Below are positions 51,943 to 60,600 of a DNA stretch of 64,000 nt, piece by piece. Positions within the stretch are counted from its first letter, which is position 1; each line of letters starts with the position of its first letter. A model generated the notes under the pieces. The model searched no databases and was not told where the DNA came from. It saw only the letters and a program-made list of their open reading frames with translations. The position numbers were made by a program, and so were the translations under genes. The stretch is from Klebsiella pneumoniae (GTDB lineage Bacteria > Verrucomicrobiota > Verrucomicrobiia > Limisphaerales > SXTU01). The stretch covers positions 1 through 64,000 of the forward strand of contig CALQJI020000014.1 in the NCBI GenBank assembly GCA_943330855.2, given 5' to 3'.

Positions 51943-54900
51943 TCACTTCCCCGACTTGCCCAGCAGGAACGCCAACAGGTCATTCAGCTCCGCCGCCGTG
52001 AGCGCCTCGATGAAATTCGCGGGCATCAACGAAGTATCCGTCTCGCGGCGCTCTTTGACGGACTCTTTCGGCACGCGGGCCTCCTGACCATTCGCCAACG
52101 CGTAGATGAACGCGCCACCTTCCTCCCGCCGGTGCAGGCCGCTCAACGTCTCGCCGTCCTTCAGCACATAGACCGTGGTGCGGAACGCCTTGTCCACGTT
52201 CCGGTTCGGGTCCAGCACATCCTCCAGCAGCCGCTCCAGCCCCCGCCCGCCAATGCCGTCGAGCTGCGGTCCCACCAGCGCGCCCTTGCCCTCCAGTTGA
52301 TGGCAGGCGACGCATGCCTTGGCGAAGACCTCCGCCCCGCGCCCCGCGTTGGCTTGCTTGGCATCGAACCCGGCGCGCTTGGCTTCAATCATCTTGTGCA
52401 GCAGCACGTCGGCGGCGGGGAGGCCCTTCACCAGCGCGGCCAAACGCGCCGAGGCATCGCGCGCGGGGCTGGCCCGGAGGCGGTCGGTCAAGGTCCGGTC
52501 CTGCAAGAGCCGCGCGGCGATACGACCGGCCTCGGCGGCGGCGAGCAACTGCTCCGCCCCCGCCGCCGTGCTCACGAGCCCCGTGGCAAAGCGCGTCTGC
52601 AACCGCGTGGGCGCATTCGTCAGCGCGGCCACGACCACGGCCAAGCCGCGCGCCTCCGCCGCCTCGCCGAGCTGCGCCGCGAGTTCCGCGCGCAAGGTCT
52701 CCGGCTGGGCGGCATCGCGCACGAGCGGCTCGACCTGCGGGAGGGCGGCGGCGGCATTCAGCGCCAGCCACGCGCGCCCAGCAGCGGCGCGGACGGCGGC
52801 ATCCGTCGCCTCGGTGAAGAGCTTGGCCACCACCGGCTCCAGCGTCGCTAGCTTGAGCGACCGCGCCAGCTCCGCGCCGGCTTGCTGGCGGCGGGCGAGG
52901 GACTGGACCTCCCCCAAGGTCAGCTCCGGCAAGGCCGGGGCGAACCGCCCGAAGGCCAGCCAGGCATAGGCCTTCCCGTCATCGCCATCCGTCACCTCGA
53001 TGACGGCCCGCTTCCCGGCCACGTCGGCCAAGTCCCACGTAATCTTCTGCGCGATGTCGTTCCGGGGCACCTTGGCCTCGCGGACGACGCCCTTGGGCAA
53101 GGCTCCAACGGCTAGCGCGGCGGCGTAGGACAGTGGATCCCGCCTGTCCTTCCAATGAACAGCACCCGCTTGGGCGGAAGCTTCAGTCAGAGGGTCAGGC
53201 GAGACGCGCTGACCTACTTGTGCGGCAGCCAGACGGGTTGGAGTCTGTGAGATTCGAGCCAACTCGTCCTCTGGGAGGGTAGAATCGTCTTCCCGACATG
53301 CAGGAGCGTCCTCCCGGGGTGTAGAATCATCCAGCCGACGTGTAGAACCGTCTGCCCGACGTGTAGAATCGTCTGTCCAGCGTGTAGAATCGTCCCGCCG
53401 ACGTAGTGAATCGTCATCCCGACGAGGCTGGGGAGGCGATTCTACACGTCGGTCACTAGATTCTGCACGTCGGTGGGCTGATTCTACACGTCGGCCGTCC
53501 GTTTCAACACGTTGGTCACACGATTCTACCCGTTGGCCTCGTGGTTCAGCCTGATGGAGTGCGGCTTCTTCCTGTCTGGCTAGCAAAGCTACCTGAAGGT
53601 AGGCAGCTTCAGTCTGACGTGAGACGAATTCTCCCCCGCCCCGCCCCTCTCCCGCCCGAAGCGGGAGCGACGCAGCCCGTTTTGGTGACAATTCGGCCTC
53701 CCGGTGGCCGAGAGCGGGCGGGCACTCGCCTTCTCCCTTCCTCGGAGGAGGGGAGAAGGTGGCCGCAGGCCGGATGAGGGGTGCGGCCGCTTGCGCCGAT
53801 GCCCGTAACCCCTCACCCCAACCCTCTCCCCTCATCCGATGAAGGGAGAGGGAGTCGGAAGCAGTAGGACGCAGCGCAGCTTCGGCCTTCCCATTCTCCG
53901 AGACGAGGCGCAGGCGGACGTGGTTCTTGCCCCCAGCGGGCTGCCCCGGTGTGCCGTCGTGGCCGCTGAGGTAGAAGGCGAGTTGCTTCGGCAAGACGAA
54001 GACGGGCGAGCGCAGGACGCCGGTCAGGGTCTCGCCGTGCGGGAAGCTGGACATGAGGCGGGTCTTCTGGCCGTCGGCGCTGGTGCGCTCCTCGAAGGCG
54101 AAGGGATTGCGGCCCGGCTGGTCGGGGTTCAAAGGCACGTAGGTCCAAGCGGCTGACTGGGCGGCGGGGGCGAGGAGTTGTCCGGCGAGGTCGGTGCCCC
54201 AGGCGCGCAAGTCCGGTGGCAGCGCGCCGCCGCGAACGGTCAGGCCGTCGTGCATCGCCTTGAAGAGGGCGGCTTGGGTGTCGAGGTCGGCGGTGAATTG
54301 TTTGCGACCGATGGCGGCAAGTTTCGGCAGGTCGGCGTCCGGGGCGTAGCGGGCGGCGTGGGTGACGTAGCGGGCGAGGACTTCCGCTGGCTCGGTGTGG
54401 GTCTCGACGTGGCGGACGAGGAAGGTAGCGGCTTCGGCGTTAGTCAGGCTGGTGGCAATGGCGGCGAAGGCGCGGGCATCGGCGGGCGGGAGCGGCTCGC
54501 CGGAGAGCTTGGCGAAGGCGCCGGGCTGGCGGAGTTGCTCGCGAAGGGCCATGCGCAGGACGTGGGTGAGATGGGTGTCCTCGGCGGGGACGCGCTTCTG
54601 CAAGGCGAGGAGCGGAGGGAGGTTGTCGGGGTGAGGATTCGCGGCGAGGGCGTCCGCAGCGGCGCGGACGACGTGGGCGCTCATGTCGTTGAGGGCGGTG
54701 CGGAGGGCGGCGAGGGGCGCGGCGTTCACGCCGCTGGAGGCAAGGGATGCTCCGGGGCGTGAGGGCGCTTCTGCGGCCTGAAGGCCGCGCTGCGTGAGCA
54801 CGCGGGCGGCGTGGACGCGGATGGGTTCGTCGCGGTCGGTGAGCGCGCCGAGCAGGGTTTTGTCATCGAGCTGGCCGGCGCGTTGCAGGAGCCACAGGGC

Positions 54901-56397
54901 GGAGGTCATCAGCCCTTCACGGTTATCCTGCTGCCGGAAACGCCAGCTGCCTTGCGCGGCCTGGGTGAGGAGTCCGTCCTGGTTGGCATCGGGGCGCAGG
55001 GCGAGTTCCTCCCGGGCGAGGGCGCGACGGGTGGGGTTCTGGCCAAGGAGTTCGTTGAGCAGGGCGTCGCGACCCGCTCGCGTGAAGTCGGGGAGCCGCC
55101 GAGGTGCAGCGGCGGATTCCTTCGATGCGTCGTCGCCGGTCCGGCTCCTGGCCTCGGCGGCTCCTACGGGGGGAACGATGCGCCAGAGGCGGCCGCGGTC
55201 GCGGTCGCGCCCCGGATGCAGCAGCGGGACTTCGTAGTGGCCGATGATGCGGTTGTAGAAGTCCGCCACCCACAGGGCACCGTCGGGGCCGAATTGCATG
55301 TCCACGGGGCGGAACCAGGGGTCGTCGGTGCTGAGGAAGTCGGGCTTCTCCTTGCCCACGCTGGTGCTGCCGCGCCATTCGAGTTGGTCGCGGTTGATGC
55401 GGCTGGTGAGGACGTTCCCGATGAAGAGGTTGTCCTGAAACTCGGCGGGCCACGCGGGGTCGCTGATATGCACGATGCCGCCGATGGCGGTGCTGCCGTG
55501 CGAGTGCTGAATGGTCGTGGGCGCGAAGCCGAGGCCGTCGTGCGGGCGGCCGAAGCTCGGGTAGTGTGCGCCGCGCAGGAGTTGGTAGATGGGGGAGCTG
55601 TGGCAGTCGGCGGAGTAGAGGTTGCCCAGGGGGTCGAAGGCGAGGCCGAAGGGGTTGACCTGGCCGTGGGTCCAGTGTTCGACGCGGGAGCCGTCGAGGC
55701 GGAAGCGATAGACGTTGCCGGAGGGGAGGGAGATTTCGTGGCCGTCGCGGCCCGACACGCGGGATTGGTTGTTGAAGCCGTGGGTGGCGTAGATCCAGCC
55801 GTCGAGGCCACGGCGGAAGCTGGCTTGGTTCCCATGCGTGTCGCGGGAAAAGTCGAAGGGGCCGAGGAATTTCTCCTGCTTGTCGGCGACGCCGTCGCCA
55901 TCGGTGTCCTCGAAGAGCCAGATGTTGGGGATGGACCAGGCGAGGCATTTCCAGGTCATTTCCGATTTCCGATTTCCGATTTCCGATTTGGCGGGACTGC
56001 GGAAGGGGTAGATGCCGATGGGGATGTTGAGGTTGGTGGCGAAGGTGGTGATCTTGCGGGCGCGGCCATGGTCGTCGAAGTCGGAGAAGATGCGGATGGT
56101 GTCGCGGGCAAGGGCGGCGTTGGTCGCGGCAAAGGGGTATTCGCGCGACTCCGTGATCCAGAGGCGGCCGGCGGAGTCGAAGGCCATGTTCATCGGCTTG
56201 CGGAGGTCGGGTTCGGCGGCGACGAGCTGAATCTTGAAGCCGGGCGGGAGCTGAAAGGTTTTCTGTTGTTGCTCCGGCGAGAGCGGTTCGGTCACGCGCA
56301 CCCCCTCGGTGAAGAGCTTCGGCACGGCGGCGGCGTGGAGCTGCACGACGAGGACGAAGGCCAGCAGGCGGGACAGGGAGTGGAGCAGGAGCTTCAT
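51943..56397 (-). CDS. PVC-type membrane-bound dehydrogenase/HEAT/c-type cytochrome protein with repeat insertions
   Basis: 1484 residues with a signal peptide (MKLLLHSLSRLLAFVLVVQL). The N-terminal half is a beta-propeller dehydrogenase-like domain of the TIGR02604 kind (PPGFKIQLVAAEPDLRKPMN, GRLWITESREYPF, FGLAFDPLGNLYSADCHSSP, GPDGALWVADFYNRIIGHYE). A helical HEAT-like region follows, and the C-terminus has a TIGR02603-type cytochrome: CVACH at 1362-1366, GPQLDGIGGRG, LLEDVLDPNRNVD, LMPANFIEAL. Longer than typical relatives because of in-frame insertions: a CGGAAAT heptamer array (about 138-147), a palindrome (about 411-436), a REP-like palindrome (about 849-890) and a mirrored 21-mer array (about 952-1039). 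Probably an exported dehydrogenase passing electrons to its haem; substrate unknown. Confidence 0.88.
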   Translation of the reverse strand: MKLLLHSLSRLLAFVLVVQLHAAAVPKLFTEGVRVTEPLSPEQQQKTFQLPPGFKIQLVAAEPDLRKPMNMAFDSAGRLWITESREYPFAATNAALARDTIRIFSDFDDHGRARKITTFATNLNIPIGIYPFRSPAKSEIGNRKSEMTWKCLAWSIPNIWLFEDTDGDGVADKQEKFLGPFDFSRDTHGNQASFRRGLDGWIYATHGFNNQSRVSGRDGHEISLPSGNVYRFRLDGSRVEHWTHGQVNPFGLAFDPLGNLYSADCHSSPIYQLLRGAHYPSFGRPHDGLGFAPTTIQHSHGSTAIGGIVHISDPAWPAEFQDNLFIGNVLTSRINRDQLEWRGSTSVGKEKPDFLSTDDPWFRPVDMQFGPDGALWVADFYNRIIGHYEVPLLHPGRDRDRGRLWRIVPPVGAAEARSRTGDDASKESAAAPRRLPDFTRAGRDALLNELLGQNPTRRALAREELALRPDANQDGLLTQAAQGSWRFRQQDNREGLMTSALWLLQRAGQLDDKTLLGALTDRDEPIRVHAARVLTQRGLQAAEAPSRPGASLASSGVNAAPLAALRTALNDMSAHVVRAAADALAANPHPDNLPPLLALQKRVPAEDTHLTHVLRMALREQLRQPGAFAKLSGEPLPPADARAFAAIATSLTNAEAATFLVRHVETHTEPAEVLARYVTHAARYAPDADLPKLAAIGRKQFTADLDTQAALFKAMHDGLTVRGGALPPDLRAWGTDLAGQLLAPAAQSAAWTYVPLNPDQPGRNPFAFEERTSADGQKTRLMSSFPHGETLTGVLRSPVFVLPKQLAFYLSGHDGTPGQPAGGKNHVRLRLVSENGKAEAALRPTASDSLSLHRMRGEGWGEGLRASAQAAAPLIRPAATFSPPPRKGEGECPPALGHREAELSPKRAASLPLRAGEGRGGGEFVSRQTEAAYLQVALLARQEEAALHQAEPRGQRVESCDQRVETDGRRVESAHRRAESSDRRVESPPQPRRDDDSLRRRDDSTRWTDDSTRRADGSTRRLDDSTPREDAPACREDDSTLPEDELARISQTPTRLAAAQVGQRVSPDPLTEASAQAGAVHWKDRRDPLSYAAALAVGALPKGVVREAKVPRNDIAQKITWDLADVAGKRAVIEVTDGDDGKAYAWLAFGRFAPALPELTLGEVQSLARRQQAGAELARSLKLATLEPVVAKLFTEATDAAVRAAAGRAWLALNAAAALPQVEPLVRDAAQPETLRAELAAQLGEAAEARGLAVVVAALTNAPTRLQTRFATGLVSTAAGAEQLLAAAEAGRIAARLLQDRTLTDRLRASPARDASARLAALVKGLPAADVLLHKMIEAKRAGFDAKQANAGRGAEVFAKACVACHQLEGKGALVGPQLDGIGGRGLERLLEDVLDPNRNVDKAFRTTVYVLKDGETLSGLHRREEGGAFIYALANGQEARVPKESVKERRETDTSLMPANFIEALTAAELNDLLAFLLGKSGK
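53281..53542. repeat. Mirrored 21-mer array inside the cytochrome gene
   Basis: Seven degenerate 21-nt units of the type TAGAATCGTC (53281-53427), a 10-nt hinge, then five 21-nt units in the opposite orientation of the type GATTCTACACGTCGG (53438-53542). In frame, it encodes a block of heptapeptides: RRVESSD-like units first, then DDSTRRA-like units. No spacer/repeat structure as in CRISPR. Confidence 0.95.
53729..53852. repeat. Long REP-like palindrome, copy 4, in frame in the cytochrome gene
   Basis: Arms CCTTCTCCCTTCCTCGGAGG and CTCATCCGATGAAGGGAGAG; centre as in the intergenic copies. On the coding strand it reads DSLSLHRMRGEGWGEGLRAS, then AAAPLIRPAATFSPPPRKGE. Translated without stop codon. 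Confidence 0.92.
55092..55164. repeat. AGCCGCCGAGGT palindrome, in-frame copy
   Basis: GGAGCCGCCGAGGT (55092-55105) is mirrored with one mismatch at 55151-55164. Related to the intergenic palindrome at 15124-15213. Encodes GAAEARSRTGDDASKESAAA in the cytochrome protein. Confidence 0.85.
55958..55985. repeat. ATTTCCG heptamer array inside the cytochrome gene
   Basis: Four perfect copies of ATTTCCG (CGGAAAT on the coding strand), in frame, encoding KSEIGNRKSEM between AKSE and WKCLAWSIPN in a loop of the propeller. Confidence 0.95.
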
Positions 56398-56500
56398 GCG
56401 ATGCGGGCGTTATGACGAAAGGAGCGGGCCGTCGGAAGGAAAACTTTGACAGGCCGGAGCCGTTGACTAGCCTCGCGAGCGAAATTCAACTGACAGCATT

Positions 56501-57352
56501 ATGAGATTTGGCATCAACACATTCCTCTACACCTCCCCGTTCACCACCGAGAGCGTGAAGCTCTTCCCCAAGTTTAAGAAATGGGGCTTTGAGACCGTCG
56601 AGATTCCGGTCGAAGCGCCAGAGCACATCGACCCCGCGAAGGTGAAAGCCGCCGCCGACAAGGCCGGCCTCGCCATCGGCTCGATCTGCGCCTGCATGGG
56701 CCCGGGCCGCGACTTCCGCGGCACGGCCGAGGAGCAGGCCACGGCGATGACTTACTGCAAAGCGCTCGTGGACCAAGCCGCCATCATGGGCTGCCCGCGC
56801 CTCATCGGCCCGATTTACTCCGTCGTGGGCAAGGCCGACGCCGTGGAGCCGGAACAGCAGAAGGTGGAGTTCGCGCTCGTGGTGAAGAACCTGAAAGTGC
56901 TCGCCTCCTACGCAGCGACGAAGGGCATCACCCTCTGCATCGAGCCGCTGAACCGCTTCGAGACCGACTTCCTCAACACCACCGACAAGGGGCTCACGCT
57001 CATCAAGGCCGTCGGCGCGAAGAATGTCGTCCTGCACCTCGACACGTTCCACATGAACATCGAGGAAAAGAATCAAGCTGCGGCAATCATCAAGGCCGGC
57101 AAGACGCTGGGCCACTTCCACGCGTGCGGCAGCGACCGGGGCACGCCCGGCGGCGACCACATTGATTGGAAGCCCATCGTCGCGGCGCTGAAGAAGATTG
57201 GCTATCAGGGCGACGTGGTCATCGAGAGCTTCACCACCGACGTGAAGGTCATCGCCCGCGCCGCCGCCATCTGGCGCAAGATCGAGCCCAAGCGGGACGA
57301 CATCGCCGTGAAGGGACTAGCGAACCTGAAGCGCCTCTTCGGCAAGAAGTAG
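56501..57352 (+). CDS. Sugar phosphate isomerase/epimerase-family TIM barrel, ketose 3-epimerase-like
   Basis: 283 residues, MRFGINTFLYTSPFTTESVK. It fits the AP endonuclease 2-type TIM barrel and most closely the D-tagatose/D-psicose 3-epimerase group: CIEPLNRFETDFLNT, LHLDTFHMNIEE, FHACGSDRGTPGGDHIDW and VVIESF supply the E, D, H and E metal/catalytic residues at the ends of the strands. These enzymes interconvert ketoses with Mn2+ or Co2+. Substrate not determined. Monocistronic, no signal peptide, hairpin downstream. Confidence 0.87.
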   Translation: MRFGINTFLYTSPFTTESVKLFPKFKKWGFETVEIPVEAPEHIDPAKVKAAADKAGLAIGSICACMGPGRDFRGTAEEQATAMTYCKALVDQAAIMGCPRLIGPIYSVVGKADAVEPEQQKVEFALVVKNLKVLASYAATKGITLCIEPLNRFETDFLNTTDKGLTLIKAVGAKNVVLHLDTFHMNIEEKNQAAAIIKAGKTLGHFHACGSDRGTPGGDHIDWKPIVAALKKIGYQGDVVIESFTTDVKVIARAAAIWRKIEPKRDDIAVKGLANLKRLFGKK

Positions 57353-57375
57353 TCCGCACTCAAGTCATTCAGCGC

Positions 57376-57405
57376 AAAAGCCGCCAGAGTGATCCGGCGG
57401 CTTTT
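57376..57405 (+). terminator. Hairpin after the epimerase gene
   Basis: A perfect 10-bp stem AAAAGCCGCC / GGCGGCTTTT (57376-57385, 57396-57405) with a 10-nt loop, 23 nt after the stop codon. The T-run is interrupted (CTTTTGGCGTTTGTT). Because the stem itself begins with A4 and ends with T4 it could work in both directions. Confidence 0.7.
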
Positions 57406-57468
57406 GGCGTTTGTTACCAAATCGGAAGGAAGTCCGGCGAGATTGCTGAAGTCCGCGCCGCGCTTTGA

Positions 57469-57548
57469 TTCCCTCTCTCTTCCTCGGAGGAGGGGTTACG
57501 TGCGTCGGCGTTGGCTGCCCCACCCCTCCTGCGAAGGAAGGGAGAAGG
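57469..57548. repeat. Long REP-like palindrome, copy 5, internally deleted
   Basis: Starts with CCCTCTCTCTTCCTCGGAGG and GGTTACGTGCGTCGGCGTTG and ends with GAAGGAAGGGAGAAGG. About 50 nt shorter than the other copies, with the central GAGGGG/CTCATCC parts reduced. Confidence 0.85.
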
Positions 57549-57560
57549 CGCAGGCCGGGC

Positions 57561-58055
57561 TCAGAACTGGAGCCGCGTGTCTTCCTTGAGCAAAGCGTCG
57601 AGGTTCTTCCACTGCGACTCGTTCATGGTGTTGAACGAGTGCAGATAAACCTTCACCACCTCGGCGGAATGCTTGGCGAGCAGCGTGTCCACGGCGGACT
57701 TGAGCTTCGCGTCGTCCACGGATTCGGGCAGGTCGTCCACCACGCCTTCTTTGTGCGCGATGCCGACGCCCTCGAGGAAGTCAGCGAGGACGGACTGGTG
57801 CCCCTTGAGTAGCCAACCGCGCAGCAAAGTGCCGGCGGCGAGTTCCATGCCGGGCCGGCAGAGATAGGCGATCATGCCGGCGTGGCGGGCCGGGCGGGCC
57901 TGCTTATCAAGGAAGACAGTCCGCACCTTGCGGGTGGTGGCAACGGCGTTGACGGTGGCGCGATAAAGCTCGCGGTTGTGGGTGTGGGCGTGTTCGAGGA
58001 TGTCCGCCGCCAAGATGGGCGGCATGAACCCGAAGAGTTCGTGGGAGGTCAGCAT
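57561..58055 (-). CDS. Conserved-looking protein of unknown function
   Basis: 164 residues from ATG 58055 (MLTSHELFGFMPPILAADIL); the frame stays open to 58109 but the extra residues look random. The protein has no signal peptide and no recognised domain. Visible features are LLRGWLLKGHQSVLADFLEG and a C-terminal helix-rich half with HSAEVVKVYLHSFNTMNESQ. Coding use is consistent with real genes nearby and the next gene on the strand is 85 nt upstream. I do not recognise the family. Confidence 0.7.
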   Translation of the reverse strand: MLTSHELFGFMPPILAADILEHAHTHNRELYRATVNAVATTRKVRTVFLDKQARPARHAGMIAYLCRPGMELAAGTLLRGWLLKGHQSVLADFLEGVGIAHKEGVVDDLPESVDDAKLKSAVDTLLAKHSAEVVKVYLHSFNTMNESQWKNLDALLKEDTRLQF

Positions 58056-58140
58056 AGGTGTCCGTTCAAAACCGAGCGCGGAGTGTAGTGAGGACGATTC
58101 AAACTGCAAGCCCCTCGGACAGCAGTGGTGAAAACAACGA

Positions 58141-60600
58141 CTACTCCCGACAGTTCACTTGCGCCGTCTTCTCCGTCTTCTGCCCGGCCAGCTTCATCGG
58201 CGGCGCAGCCCCGTTGCTCTTCGGCAGACCCAACAGCCGCTGCGCTTCGGTGAGCAGGAACTTCGGCTCCATGAAGGGCTGGAAGCTGATGTCCTGCCAG
58301 CGAATGAGACCCTCGCCATCAATGAGGAACGTGCCGTGCAGCGGCTGGCTCTCAAAGTCATCGTGCGCGCGGAAGGCCTTGAAGGTTTTCAGCGCGGAGT
58401 CCGAGAGCAGCGGGATGGGGAAGCCTCCCGTGTATTTCGCTTTCTCCGCCGTGACGTTCAGCCCCGCGACGGTGTCGGTGCTCACGGCCACGATCGATAT
58501 GCCCGCCTTTTTGAACGCCTCAGATTCCGGTGCGAACGCCACAAGCTGCTCGATGCAATGCACACAACCCGCGCCGAGGTAAAAGATGACCACGACCGGC
58601 TTACCTCGAAACTGGCGGAGCGAAACTTTTTTTCCGTCTCCATCGGGCAATGAAAAGTCCGGCGCGGCGGAGGGCTGCCAGCGGAACGGTCCGAGTGACG
58701 CGAGGCTTGGGCGCTTGCCGAAGTCCGACGCGCGCGTCAGCGACGGACGCCAGTCGGCGGTGAGTTTCAAATCCTTCGCCACGGGCGCGAGGCGGCGGAA
58801 CACGGGCGTATCGAGGTCCGCCTCCGGGCTCAACTCGCGCAGCTTGTAGAACGCATCGAACGCCTCGCGGAACTTGCCGCTTCGGTAGGCGAGGTCCACG
58901 TAGTTCGCGAGCGGCTGCACCTGATTTTCGCCGGACTTCATCGCTTCTTGTGCGAGTTGCTCGGCTTTGACCTTGTCGCCAGCGGCGAAGTGGAGTCGGG
59001 CAAGGCGCTCTTTTGGAATGCTATTGGTTCTGGTCAACTGTTCCTTCGCGACGGCGAACTGGCCTTCCTTCAACGCGACGAGAATGCGCAGCTCGGCAAC
59101 GGCTCCGGCGATGGAATTGGTGCTGGCCGTGGCGAGCAAGGCGGCCCCGCCGCCGTAGCCCCCAGCGGGTGCGCTCTTCTTCGTGTCGGACTTCGCGGTG
59201 GAGGCGGGCGCGGCGGGCGAGTTGGTGGGAGCGCGGACGCCTACGTCCGCAATCGGCTTGGCGGGCGAGGGAGAAGCTGCGGGCATGGGCGTCCGCGCTC
59301 CCGTCGGAGGCGCATTCGTCGAAGGCTTCGTATCCGCAACAGGCTTCGCCGCCGGAGCATTCGTCGAAGGCTTTGGCGTGACTTTCTTCGCGAGCGCTTC
59401 GAGCTCGGCGATTTGGTTTTTGCCAGCCGTGAGGTCGCCCGTGTGGAGCGACGCAAGGCCGAGCGCGTGGAAGCGGCGGGCCTCGTGATCATTGTTGTCC
59501 GTGCGCTGAAGATAAACGGAGCCGCCGAGCGCGAGGAGTTCGTCCCAAAGCTCATAGCGGACGAGCGTTTCGAGCAACCGCTGGTAGCCGTAGGTCGAGC
59601 TGCCCTTGGAGAGCGTGTTGAACTTCGGATGGCGCGGCAGCTCGATCATGTTCTTCGCCAAGTCGACCGCGCGACGCACGGCCCCGATGTGGTTGAGGTC
59701 GCGAATGAGCCACTCGTTGTTGTGCGCGAAGTTGTGGATTTGATCGGGCAGGACCGAGTTCCCCATCATGTAAGCGTGGTCCACGCGGGCGCTGGCTTCC
59801 TGCTGCCACGCGGCGTCCGAGTAGCGCTTCAATGCCGAGTAAGTGTGCCCGCTCATGTGCCACATGTGCGCGATGCCCGGCGCGGAGAAGCCGTCGTTCG
59901 AGGCCGACACAAGCGCGTTCGTCGCACGCGGGCCGTCGTCCCAAAGGTGAATGCGATAGTGGTTCGCCGGGTGGAGCGGGTTCGCGGCGAGGATGGCATC
60001 AAGCAGCACGTCCACGTTCTTCTTGTCGCCGTAGGGCACGCCATTACTGCTGTCCTGCCAAAGGCGCACGGCGAGAAATGCCTTTGCTTCGAGGTCGGCG
60101 GGGAAGTCCTTCACGATTTGCTGAAGCGCCTTCTGGTATTCCTTACGGCGCTCCTTCTCATCCTTCTTCTCATCGCGGTAGAAGTTGGCAAGCGCGGCAA
60201 TCCACTGCCGCTCGCGCGGGCTGGCAGCGGCCTGATACTTCTCCGCCGTTTTGATAAACTCCTTCGCCCGCTTGGGGCTGTTCGCCATCGCCATGCCCCA
60301 GTAAGCGCTGGCGCAAAACGGGTCCAGCGCGACGGCCTGCCGAAAGGACCGCTCCGCCTCGAAGTAAAAGAAGCCGTGGAGCTGGCCAATGCCTTGGTCA
60401 AAAAATTTCTGCGCGAGCGGGTTTTTCGTGCTGATGGGGAAATGCACGTTGCCCATGCCGGGCATGAGATGCGCCTGCTGGCGTGGGCCCTCGTTGTAGG
60501 CGTCCCCTTGCACCGAGTGGCCGGCGGGTTGGTCATGGTCCGCGCGCGCGGCAAACGCGAAAGCGAGACAAGCAATGGCGAGAAGCAGAAAACGTTTCAT
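58141..60600 (-). CDS. Exported TPR protein with C-terminal AhpC/TSA-type redoxin domain
   Basis: 819 residues from ATG 60600 (MKRFLLLAIACLAFAFAARA), a signal peptide; the frame is open to 60636. After NVHFPISTKNPLAQKFFDQG come TPR-type helices (FYFEAERSFRQAVALDPFCA, AYWGMAMANSPKRAKEFIK). A Pro/Ala-rich linker with an inserted palindrome lies at about 414-477. The C-terminal thioredoxin fold, from about residue 640, has DFSLPDGDGKKVSLRQF, VVIFYLGAGCVHCIEQ with cysteines C679 and C682, and ISIVAVSTDTV. The CxxC in a peroxiredoxin/TlpA-like setting suggests thiol redox activity outside the cytoplasm; substrate unknown. Confidence 0.87.
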   Translation of the reverse strand: MKRFLLLAIACLAFAFAARADHDQPAGHSVQGDAYNEGPRQQAHLMPGMGNVHFPISTKNPLAQKFFDQGIGQLHGFFYFEAERSFRQAVALDPFCASAYWGMAMANSPKRAKEFIKTAEKYQAAASPRERQWIAALANFYRDEKKDEKERRKEYQKALQQIVKDFPADLEAKAFLAVRLWQDSSNGVPYGDKKNVDVLLDAILAANPLHPANHYRIHLWDDGPRATNALVSASNDGFSAPGIAHMWHMSGHTYSALKRYSDAAWQQEASARVDHAYMMGNSVLPDQIHNFAHNNEWLIRDLNHIGAVRRAVDLAKNMIELPRHPKFNTLSKGSSTYGYQRLLETLVRYELWDELLALGGSVYLQRTDNNDHEARRFHALGLASLHTGDLTAGKNQIAELEALAKKVTPKPSTNAPAAKPVADTKPSTNAPPTGARTPMPAASPSPAKPIADVGVRAPTNSPAAPASTAKSDTKKSAPAGGYGGGAALLATASTNSIAGAVAELRILVALKEGQFAVAKEQLTRTNSIPKERLARLHFAAGDKVKAEQLAQEAMKSGENQVQPLANYVDLAYRSGKFREAFDAFYKLRELSPEADLDTPVFRRLAPVAKDLKLTADWRPSLTRASDFGKRPSLASLGPFRWQPSAAPDFSLPDGDGKKVSLRQFRGKPVVVIFYLGAGCVHCIEQLVAFAPESEAFKKAGISIVAVSTDTVAGLNVTAEKAKYTGGFPIPLLSDSALKTFKAFRAHDDFESQPLHGTFLIDGEGLIRWQDISFQPFMEPKFLLTEAQRLLGLPKSNGAAPPMKLAGQKTEKTAQVNCRE
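59227..59302. repeat. GGGAGCGCGGACGC palindrome in the TPR-redoxin gene
   Basis: Perfect 14-bp arms (59227-59240 and 59289-59302) with a second mirrored CGTCCGC inside. In frame, encodes TGARTPMPAASPSPAKPIAD and VGVRAPT. Related to the element at 11953-12008. Confidence 0.92.

Noticed and set aside
53281-53542. CRISPR array
   Set aside because: Units are contiguous and degenerate, reverse orientation halfway, have no spacers and are translated; no cas genes are nearby.
54811-56415. Long plus-strand frame opposite the cytochrome gene
   Set aside because: A 534-codon open frame antisense to a gene with clear domains; typical of GC-rich DNA, no recognisable domain.
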